Shown in pieces: positions 7,793-13,036 of a stretch of 14,086 nucleotides of DNA. A program made the translations under genes and the position numbers. The notes under the pieces are model-generated. The model saw only the letters and a program-made list of their open reading frames with translations. It searched no databases and had not been told where the DNA came from. Numbering within the stretch: position 1 is the first letter of the stretch; each line of letters starts with the position of its first letter. Where the stretch lies: contig NZ_LSIC01000108.1 of NCBI RefSeq assembly GCF_001556045.1, positions 1 through 14,086 of the forward strand, given 5' to 3'. Origin of the DNA: Bradyrhizobium sp. CCH5-F6. GTDB lineage: Bacteria; Pseudomonadota; Alphaproteobacteria; Rhizobiales; Xanthobacteraceae.

Positions 7793-8656
7793 TCAGCGCC
7801 CCCAGCGATCGGACCAGATCTTCTCTCCGATCAGGCAGTTGGCGCGCGGCTCCTTGTCGGCAACGCGCATCACGGGGCGCTCCGGCGTGCGGCCGGCGAC
7901 CTCCATCAGCAGCTTGGTGCGGATCGCTTCCTTGAACTTGTCGCGCTCCTTGATCGTGATGACGAAGGAGCCGGGGCCGCCGATGACGCAATCCTCGTAG
8001 TAGTGATCGAGATTGTCGATATCCATGGTCGAATAGGACGGCTCCTTCACCATGATCGGCAGACCGTTGATGACGATGCCCTTCTCGAGCGCGGCATCGC
8101 GCGCCACCGTGACCGGGCCGCCATTGTTGTTGGGACCGTCGCCGGAAATGTCGATGACGCGGCGCAAGCCCCGATAGGGATCCTCGTCGAACAGCGGCAT
8201 CGCGAACGCGATCGCGCCGGAGATCGAGGTGCGCGAAGCGCGCCGGATCGGCGTCTTCATGATCTCGGCGGCGACCGCATCCGCCGTCTCCGGTCCGTCG
8301 ACCAGCCGCCAGGGAATGATGATCTTCTGGTCGCTGGAGGCGGCCCACTCGAAATAGGTCACCGCGATGCGGCCGTTCGGGCCCAACTTCAGCGCCTGCA
8401 GGAACTCCTTCGACTGGATCGCCTGCGCATAGCCCTCGCGTTGGATCGCGAGCTCGTCCATGTCCATGGAGTAGGACACGTCGACCGCGAGGATCAGCTC
8501 GACATCGACCGTCTGCGCGTCCCTGTCGGCCGCAAGCCGCTGCGATTTATTCTTGGGTGATTCGAATTTGGGTCCTGGTGCCGCGATGCCCGCGACGTCC
8601 CCTCCGGCAAGCATGCCGGCCACCAGCACAGCCCCGATCGAGAACAGCATGCGCAT
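7793..8656 (-). CDS. DUF1194 family exported von Willebrand A-like protein
   Basis: 287 residues from the ATG at 8656, set by a good GGGAG ribosome binding site (8668-8664) seven bases upstream and by the signal peptide that follows (MRMLFSIGAVLVAGMLAGG). The mature protein is a von Willebrand factor A-like domain. DVSYSMD at 59-65 supplies the D-x-S-x-S metal-ion adhesion motif, TSISGAI (143-149) the threonine region, and DISGDG (169-174) the third acidic segment. This matches DUF1194 (PF06707), a family of proteobacterial periplasmic proteins without an established function. Cysteines near 223 and 274 could form a disulfide after export. Upstream and divergent is the fluoride-regulated operon; downstream on the same strand is the two-repeat gene, separated by 165 bases with its own regulatory sites. 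The frame extends upstream to 9205 but crosses the riboswitch and is not coding. Confidence 0.87.
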   Translation of the reverse strand: MRMLFSIGAVLVAGMLAGGDVAGIAAPGPKFESPKNKSQRLAADRDAQTVDVELILAVDVSYSMDMDELAIQREGYAQAIQSKEFLQALKLGPNGRIAVTYFEWAASSDQKIIIPWRLVDGPETADAVAAEIMKTPIRRASRTSISGAIAFAMPLFDEDPYRGLRRVIDISGDGPNNNGGPVTVARDAALEKGIVINGLPIMVKEPSYSTMDIDNLDHYYEDCVIGGPGSFVITIKERDKFKEAIRTKLLMEVAGRTPERPVMRVADKEPRANCLIGEKIWSDRWGR

Positions 8657-8663
8657 TCGCAGT

Positions 8664-8668
8664 CTCCC
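8664..8668 (-). promoter_or_regulatory. ribosome binding site deciding the DUF1194 start
   Basis: GGGAG on the minus strand, seven bases before the ATG at 8656. It is a strong Shine-Dalgarno match and selects this start over a second ATG six bases downstream and over upstream in-frame codons. Confidence 0.75.
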
Positions 8669-8820
8669 GTCGTATGACGCGATGGTGACATGCAAATGCC
8701 TTGCCGCAAAGTGCGAAGATCGCTTGCGCTTCACATTCGAGTTAGGAATTTGCACGCCTTGCGCAAAACCGCCGCCATGTTGCCGTGCTTGCGTCACCGG
8801 AACACGCGCGATGACAGGCA

Positions 8821-8860
8821 CCGAGATTCCGGGCTCTCGCTTCGCGAGCTCAGAATGACA
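8821..8860. repeat. degenerate intergenic palindrome
   Basis: The segment has ATTC...GAAT outer arms and an inner CTCGC-TTC-GCGAG hairpin, with mismatches and a bulge between. From memory it resembles the GATTCCGGG...CCCGGAATGACA palindromes found in many copies in Bradyrhizobium genomes. It lies between the divergent DUF1194 gene and the fluoride riboswitch operon. Confidence 0.45.
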
Positions 8861-8888
8861 GCGATGTGGAGACACGCACCCCACCCAC

Positions 8889-8916
8889 TTGTCCGGCATG
8901 ATTTCCATGCTAGGCT
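8889..8916 (+). promoter_or_regulatory. putative promoter of the fluoride-riboswitch operon
   Basis: TTGTCC (8889-8894), a 16-base spacer and TAGGCT (8911-8916) form a moderate sigma-70-like promoter. Transcription would begin near 8923, a few bases before the first stem of the aptamer, as expected for a riboswitch leader. Confidence 0.45.
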
Positions 8917-8928
8917 GGCCACATAGAT

Positions 8929-8989
8929 GGGGATGGAGTCCCCCGACAACCGCCCGGCGGTCCGTGACCTGTGGGCTGATGACTCCTGC
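8929..8989 (+). ncRNA. fluoride riboswitch aptamer (crcB motif)
   Basis: The sequence fits the crcB-motif consensus closely. GGGG-ATGGAGT-CCCC (8929-8943) forms P1 with its conserved loop. ACAACCGCCC leads into the second helix, where GCCC (8952-8955) pairs with GGGC (8973-8976), enclosing a small hairpin GGTC-CGT-GACC (8959-8969). The diagnostic CTGATGACTCCTGC (8976-8989) ends the domain. GGAGT (8935-8939) can pair with ACTCC (8982-8986) to make the pseudoknot that encloses Mg2+ and fluoride. Downstream are an antiterminator/terminator pair, an MFS gene and crcB, the classic fluoride channel gene, which independently supports the call. It should switch the operon on when fluoride binds. Confidence 0.93.
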
Positions 8990-9020
8990 TTGAGGTGAGG
9001 CAATCTTTGAGCCTCTGCCT

Positions 9021-9061
9021 TCGGCGGGAGCATGGACAAGCCCGCCGACGGCGGGTTTTTT
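9021..9061 (+). terminator. riboswitch expression platform: antiterminator and intrinsic terminator
   Basis: CCCGCC (9041-9046), a GAC loop and GGCGGG (9050-9055) followed by six T residues (9056-9061) form an intrinsic terminator 35 bases before the MFS start codon. Upstream TCGGCGGG (9021-9028) is exactly complementary to CCCGCCGA (9041-9048) and would sequester the 5' arm, giving an 8-pair antiterminator. The two folds are mutually exclusive, the layout expected for transcriptional control by the fluoride aptamer. Confidence 0.8.
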
Positions 9062-9096
9062 GTTGCCTGCAGAATGGCCGAGGAGAACGCGAAGGC

Positions 9097-10305
9097 GTGA
9101 CCAGGACGACACCGAATGCTGCACGTGCCTCGCTACCCAGGGGAATCTGGGTGCTCGGCTTCGTCTCGATGCTGATGGACATCTCGTCCGAGATGATCCA
9201 TGCACTGCTGCCGATCTATCTCGTCACCGTGCTCGGCGCCTCCACGCTCACCGTCGGTTTCATCGAGGGCGTTGCCGAGGCGACGGCCTCGATCACGAAG
9301 ATCTTTTCCGGCGCACTGTCGGACTGGCTCGGTCGCCGCAAGCTGCTCGCCGCGCTCGGTTATGGGCTTGCCGCCTTCACCAAGCCGCTGTTCCCGCTGG
9401 CGCCCAGCGTCGGATGGCTGGTGGCGGCACGCTTCATCGATCGCGTCGGCAAAGGCATTCGCGGCGCGCCGCGCGATGCGCTGATCGCCGATATCGCGCC
9501 CGTCGGCCTGCGCGGCGCGAGCTTTGGCCTGCGGCAATCGCTCGACACCATCGGCGCTTTCGTCGGCCCGCTCGCGGCGATCGCCCTGATGTGGTGGACG
9601 GCTGACAATTTTACCCTCGTGTTCTGGGTGGCGGTTTTGCCGGCGTTCCTGTCCTTCGGCCTCATCACGTTTGCGGTGAGCGAGCCCGAGCCGGACCCGG
9701 GCCGGGAGCCTGCGAGGAATCCGTTGAACACCGCCGCGATGCGGCAGCTCGGCGCGGTCTATTGGCGAGTCGTAGCCGTCGGCATCGTCTTCACGCTCGC
9801 GCGCTTCAGCGAGGCGTTCCTGATCTTGCGCGCGCAGAACATCGGGCTCAATGCGATGTGGGCGCCGGCGGTGCTGGTGCTGATGAACATCGTCTATGCC
9901 CTGTCGGCCTATCCGGCCGGCGTGCTGTCGGACCGGGTCAACCGCACCGGCCTGCTCGCGCTCGGCCTCGTATTACTCGCCGGGGCCGACCTCGCGCTGG
10001 CGCTGCTGCCGAATCTGGCCGGGCTCGCGCTCGGCGTCGCGCTGTGGGGGCTGCATATGGGATTGACACAAGGGCTGCTCTCGGCCCTCGTCGCCGACGC
10101 AGCGCCGCCGAGCCTGCGCGGCACCGCGTTCGGCTATTTCAACTTGTTCACGGGGCTCGCCTTGCTGGCCGCGAGCGTGATCGCCGGCGCGCTGTGGGAC
10201 GCCTATGGTCCGGCTGGCACATTCCTCGCAGGACTCGGCTTCGCGCTGGTCGCGCTCGTGGGACTGCTCACCGTCGGCAACGGCCTGGTAGTGGAAGACA
10301 AATGA
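9097..10305 (+). CDS. MFS transporter in fluoride-riboswitch operon
   Basis: 402 residues from the GTG at 9097, preceded by AGGAG (9081-9085) and GAAGG (9091-9095). The frame is open from 8995, but that stretch overlaps the riboswitch and terminator, so the later start is chosen. It is a major facilitator inner membrane protein, with about twelve hydrophobic segments and a charged central loop (EPEPDPGREPARN). Motif A is GALSDWLGRRK at 72-82. Further family-like signatures are MDISSEM (27-33) and DRVGKGIRGAPRDALIAD (115-132); DRVN occurs in the second half. The substrate is unknown. Position as first gene after a fluoride riboswitch, with crcB 31 bases downstream, implies induction by fluoride and a role in fluoride stress. 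Direct fluoride export, export of a toxic metabolite, or compensation for blocked enzymes are all open. Confidence 0.88.
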   Translation: MTRTTPNAARASLPRGIWVLGFVSMLMDISSEMIHALLPIYLVTVLGASTLTVGFIEGVAEATASITKIFSGALSDWLGRRKLLAALGYGLAAFTKPLFPLAPSVGWLVAARFIDRVGKGIRGAPRDALIADIAPVGLRGASFGLRQSLDTIGAFVGPLAAIALMWWTADNFTLVFWVAVLPAFLSFGLITFAVSEPEPDPGREPARNPLNTAAMRQLGAVYWRVVAVGIVFTLARFSEAFLILRAQNIGLNAMWAPAVLVLMNIVYALSAYPAGVLSDRVNRTGLLALGLVLLAGADLALALLPNLAGLALGVALWGLHMGLTQGLLSALVADAAPPSLRGTAFGYFNLFTGLALLAASVIAGALWDAYGPAGTFLAGLGFALVALVGLLTVGNGLVVEDK

Positions 10306-10336
10306 TCGTGCACGTCGCAAAGCGGGGGACGGGACG

Positions 10337-10720
10337 TTGAACATTCAATTCATTCTGGCGGTCGCCGCCGGCGGGGCGCTCGGCGCGGTCGTGCGCTATC
10401 TCGTTGCGATCGGCTCGGGCCGGCTGTTCGGCACCGATTTTCCCTGGGGCACTCTGATCATCAACGCGACGGGGTCGTTCCTGATCGGAATTTTCACCGC
10501 GATGTTCGCGACCAGATGGAACCTGCCGCAGGCCGCCCGGATATTTCTGACCGTCGGGATTTGTGGCGGATACACGACCTTCTCGACCTTCTCGCTGGAT
10601 GCCTGGTACCTGATCGAGCGCGGTCAGACCTTGGCCTCGGCCGCCTATATGATCGCATCGGTGGTGCTGTCCGTGGGGGCCCTCATCGCCGCGATGCAGC
10701 TCATTCGGGCTCTTCCCTGA
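10337..10720 (+). CDS. crcB: fluoride channel CrcB/Fluc
   Basis: 127 residues, typical family length. CrcB/Fluc subunits form antiparallel dimers in the inner membrane and let fluoride leak out of the cytoplasm. Signatures are GGALGAVVRY at 12-21, GTLIINATGSFLIG at 38-51 with the pore asparagine N43, and GICGGYTTFSTFS at 74-86 with the phenylalanines of the fluoride path; four hydrophobic helices are evident. The start is a TTG at 10337: no in-frame ATG or GTG occurs between the previous stop and this codon, and GGGGGAC/GGGAC lie just upstream. It follows the MFS gene by 31 bases and should share the riboswitch-controlled transcript. A single crcB gene indicates a dual-topology homodimer unless a second copy exists elsewhere in the genome. 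Confidence 0.95.
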   Translation: MNIQFILAVAAGGALGAVVRYLVAIGSGRLFGTDFPWGTLIINATGSFLIGIFTAMFATRWNLPQAARIFLTVGICGGYTTFSTFSLDAWYLIERGQTLASAAYMIASVVLSVGALIAAMQLIRALP

Positions 10721-10765
10721 GCGGCGCATTCCAGCCCATCCTCGCCGGCATATGACGAGCGTGTC

Positions 10766-10801
10766 CGCCGCTTGGAGAAGCGGCGCGTTCTACAATATGA
10801 T
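10766..10801 (+). promoter_or_regulatory. putative clpS promoter overlapping a perfect palindrome
   Basis: TTGGAG (10772-10777), an 18-base spacer and TATGAT (10796-10801) form a reasonable sigma-70-like promoter 45 bases before the clpS start. The -35 hexamer lies inside a perfect inverted repeat, CGCCGCTT-GGAG-AAGCGGCG (10766-10785), which could be an operator or the 3'-end stem of the crcB transcript. No T-run follows the stem, so an ordinary intrinsic terminator is not supported. Confidence 0.45.
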
Positions 10802-10845
10802 GAGCGGGCTGGAAGCTGATCAGCACCGGAACGTTTCAGGGAACG

Positions 10846-11151
10846 ATGGCCAACACCGTCACCACGCCGAAAACGCGGACCAGGACCAAGGTCGAGCGGC
10901 CCAAGCTGCACAAGGTCATTCTGGTCAACGACGACTACACACCGCGTGAGTTCGTCACCAGGATTCTGAAGGCCGAGTTCCGCATGACCGACGATCAGGC
11001 CTACAAGGTGATGATCACCGCCCACAAGCTCGGGGCCTGCGTCGTCGCCGTGTTCACCAAGGACGTCGCCGAAACCAAGGCGACGCGCGCCACCGACGCC
11101 GGCCGCGCCAAGGGCTACCCGCTGCTGTTCACCACGGAGCCGGAAGAATAG
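10846..11151 (+). CDS. clpS: ATP-dependent Clp protease adaptor ClpS
   Basis: 101 residues. ClpS binds proteins with destabilising N-terminal residues (N-degrons) and hands them to ClpA-ClpP in the cytosol. Aligning to E. coli ClpS, the acidic pocket residues N34/D35/D36 are N28, D29 and D30 (VNDDYTP), and the pocket histidine H66 is H60. The specificity gatekeeper Met40 is replaced by R34 (TPREFV). The KDVAETK segment (72-78) is the usual ClpA-contact region, and the C-terminus YPLLFTTEPEE is typical. The arginine and the basic N-terminal extension suit the second ClpS paralogue that alphaproteobacteria often carry. AGGGA lies just before the ATG. No clpA gene is in the window. It follows crcB by 125 bases and probably has its own promoter. 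Confidence 0.93.
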   Translation: MANTVTTPKTRTRTKVERPKLHKVILVNDDYTPREFVTRILKAEFRMTDDQAYKVMITAHKLGACVVAVFTKDVAETKATRATDAGRAKGYPLLFTTEPEE

Positions 11152-11370
11152 GGCTGGTCGCACCAGGCTCTCCGCGCGCATTGCTTCAGGACGCTCGCCT
11201 CGGAATCCACCGGATGCCAGCTCGGGCGTGTGATCTGCCCGTTTGCCCAGGATGCTGCACTTCGCGCCCCGCTGCCGAATTTCGTATCTATCGGCCGTCA
11301 AGAAGCGCATCGTGATGCCACCGTCAGCGTGGCTGAGCTCGTCAAGCCCGAAAAGTCCGAGTAAGTGGCA

Positions 11371-11396
11371 AACCAGCCCCGCTGGTTGGCCTTTTT
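11371..11396 (+). terminator. intrinsic terminator-like hairpin after clpS
   Basis: AACCAGC (11371-11377), a CCC loop and GCTGGTT (11381-11387) form a perfect seven-pair stem. It is followed by GGCC and then five T residues (11392-11396). The four bases between stem and T-run weaken it slightly. It could end the clpS transcript 220 bases after the stop codon. Confidence 0.55.
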
Positions 11397-11465
11397 GCGA
11401 CGAAGTGCATTCCAAGCGCACGGCCGTGACGTCGCTGGAGCGCAAGCGCGGTCTACGCGCCGACC

Positions 11466-11516
11466 ACAACTCGAATATAAGTTGTATTTATTGAACAATA
11501 TCGCGCTTTGATTGTT
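11466..11516. promoter_or_regulatory. AT-rich region with two inverted repeats, putative operator/promoter
   Basis: Two perfect six-base inverted repeats lie side by side: ACAACT-N8-AGTTGT (11466-11485) and AACAAT-N11-ATTGTT (11494-11516). Half-sites of the type ACAAY/RTTGT thus occur four times in about 50 bases of unusually AT-rich sequence. The region is about 50-100 bases upstream of the exported-protein start. TATAAG (11476-11481) is a possible -10 element but lacks a good -35. Confidence 0.4.
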
Positions 11517-11568
11517 GAGCTACAGTCCCCGACGCAGCGGGAGCGGCCAAACAGGAGCGCAGCGCCCG

Positions 11569-11820
11569 ATGATGAAATCCCTCACAGCCTTTTCGATCTT
11601 CATGCTCCTGGGAGTCTCCATAGTCCTGTTGCCCAGTATGACTCCGCAAGTGAAGGCTGGGGAAACCATTGCCTTGGCGAAGGCGGACCGGCTGCCAAGG
11701 CATTCCGCTGACAGCGATTGCGGAGGCCAGAACTGGCCGAATTTCGAGGCGCGCTGCCTGCATCGTGGTGGCTCGGACGTCAGAGTTCGAGAAGCCCGTT
11801 TGGTGACTGCGCGCCGTTAG
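11569..11820 (+). CDS. small exported protein with C-x2-QNWP-x5-C motif
   Basis: 83 residues from the first of two adjacent ATG codons, with CAGGAG at 11552-11557 as ribosome binding site. A signal peptide spans about residues 1-30 (MMKSLTAFSIFMLLGVSIVL, cleavage near VKA). The mature peptide of about 53 residues contains CGGQNWPNFEARCLH, two cysteines flanking a WP pair, and a basic tail VREARLVTARR. Small periplasmic proteins with a C...Q-x-WP...CL motif are, from memory, common in Bradyrhizobium and relatives and have no assigned role; a disulfide between the two cysteines is likely after export. It is 61 bases upstream of the HWE kinase gene on the same strand, so co-expression is possible. 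Short length makes the call moderately uncertain, but the signal peptide and motif are persuasive. Confidence 0.7.
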   Translation: MMKSLTAFSIFMLLGVSIVLLPSMTPQVKAGETIALAKADRLPRHSADSDCGGQNWPNFEARCLHRGGSDVRVREARLVTARR

Positions 11821-11881
11821 ACCAACAATCTCAGAAGCAGCGCCCGACTTCGTCGGCTGGTGCAGGAAGCGTCGTGCTCGG

Positions 11882-13036
11882 ATGTCAACAACTTCAACGT
11901 CATTGCCGAACGTTCTCGTCGTGGAAGACGAGATGATATTGCGCATGCGAGCGGTCGACATCGTGGAGGATGCAGGATTCCACTCTGTCGAGGCCGTCAA
12001 CGCCGATGAAGCGATCTCGATTCTCGAGTCGCGCTCGGACATATCGCTCCTGTTCAGCGACATTCAGATGCCGGGCAGCATGGATGGCCTGAAACTGGCC
12101 CACGCAGTGCACGATCGCTGGCCTGGCATCAAGATCGTACTGGTATCCGGCCAGATAAAGCCGGCTGAAGCCGACACGCCCGCGGACAGCCGCTTCTTCC
12201 GGAAGCCGCTCAGCGTCGAAGAGATGATCCTTCAGCTGCAGGCAATGATCGGGGTCGGGGCGCTGGAGATCGTTCCGGTCACGGCGTCCGCCGAGGACAA
12301 CGTTCAGATGCCTCGCTCTCCGCAAGAGGCGCTTCTGGCCGTGGAGAACGAGAACCTGAGGCTGCTGCTGGAGCAGGCCGGCACCGACGCCAAGGACTTG
12401 CTTGCTGAAGCTGGCATCCAGGCGCAGGAACGCGAGGCTGCCGATAAGCTTCAGAGGCTCATCCTCGGAGAGCTGCATCATCGCGTCAAGAACACGCTCG
12501 CAACGGTGAGCGCAATTGCGGCACAGAGCTTCCGGGCCGCGATCAACCTGGAACATGGGCAGAAGGCCATGGATGGCCGATTGCTGGCCTTGGGGCGAGC
12601 CCACGACCTACTGATGCAGGTCAGCTGGGCGAATGCCAGTCTGACTCACACACTGAGCGGCGCCACCGATCCGTATGACGTTCAGGGAAGCAGACGTTTC
12701 CATTTCAATGGGCCCGACATCAGGATCACATCCGGTGCGGTCATCGCGCTGGCGATGACGTTCAACGAGCTCTGCACCAACACCACGAAGTTCGGCGCAC
12801 TGTCCAATTCCTCCGGTCATGTCGAAATCGCCTGGACGGTGGACGACCAGAGACTGCGGCTGACCTGGAGCGAAAGCGACGGCCCGTTGGTCGCACCGCC
12901 GAGCCGGCGGAGCTACGGAACCCGGATGATCGAGGCGCTCGGCCAGCAACTGAACGGCCTGGTGCACCTGGCCTATGAGCCGTCCGGATTTGCCTATCGG
13001 TTGGACGTCCCACTGAAATCGGTCATGGCGCCCTAG
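11882..13036 (+). CDS. response regulator receiver fused to HWE-type histidine kinase
   Basis: 384 residues, no membrane segment, cytosolic. The N-terminal receiver domain (about 10-125) has E15/D16, phosphoacceptor D60 (LLFSDIQMPG), S89 and K108. A short coiled-coil-like linker (150-195) leads to an HWE/HisKA_2 kinase: phosphoacceptor H200 in HHRVKNTLA, N-box with E297 and N300 (FNELCTNTTKFGALS), and the family W-x-E at W329/E331 (TWSESDGP) followed by YGTRMIEALGQQLNG. HWE kinases usually have HE at the N-box start (as in HELATNAAKYGALS), but here the histidine is replaced by N296. Receiver-first HWE kinases usually relay phosphate from another kinase; the partner is not in the window. AGGAAG lies 12 bases before the ATG. 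Its TAG shares a CTAG with the stop of the convergent cyclase gene. Confidence 0.9.
   Translation: MSTTSTSLPNVLVVEDEMILRMRAVDIVEDAGFHSVEAVNADEAISILESRSDISLLFSDIQMPGSMDGLKLAHAVHDRWPGIKIVLVSGQIKPAEADTPADSRFFRKPLSVEEMILQLQAMIGVGALEIVPVTASAEDNVQMPRSPQEALLAVENENLRLLLEQAGTDAKDLLAEAGIQAQEREAADKLQRLILGELHHRVKNTLATVSAIAAQSFRAAINLEHGQKAMDGRLLALGRAHDLLMQVSWANASLTHTLSGATDPYDVQGSRRFHFNGPDIRITSGAVIALAMTFNELCTNTTKFGALSNSSGHVEIAWTVDDQRLRLTWSESDGPLVAPPSRRSYGTRMIEALGQQLNGLVHLAYEPSGFAYRLDVPLKSVMAP

Larger units (their letters stand above)
11152..11568. other. gene-free stretch between clpS and the small exported protein gene
   Basis: No convincing gene is seen in these 417 bases on either strand. The clpS frame happens to stay open for 70 codons after its stop, to a TAA at 11362-11364, without a start codon context. 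A terminator-like hairpin is at 11371-11396, and AT-rich inverted repeats at 11466-11516 precede the next gene. Confidence 0.5.

Noticed and set aside
8995..9096. earlier GTG start of the MFS gene at 8995
   Set aside because: It lies within the riboswitch expression platform and ahead of the terminator; GTG at 9097 has its own ribosome binding site and gives a normal N-terminus.
8657..9205. upstream extension of the DUF1194 frame
   Set aside because: It would run antisense across the fluoride riboswitch and the MFS start; the strong ribosome binding site and signal peptide fix the start at 8656.
10645..11469. 274-codon minus-strand frame opposite clpS
   Set aside because: It is antisense to crcB and clpS, both unmistakable, and shows no recognisable domain.
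11494..11516. possible FixK/FNR box
   Set aside because: TTGA is present, but the spacing and second half do not fit TTGA-N6-TCAA; the dyad is AACAAT-N11-ATTGTT instead.
11488..12063. 191-codon minus-strand frame opposite the small exported protein and the receiver domain
   Set aside because: No domain, and it overlaps the ribosome binding sites and conserved motifs of the plus-strand genes.
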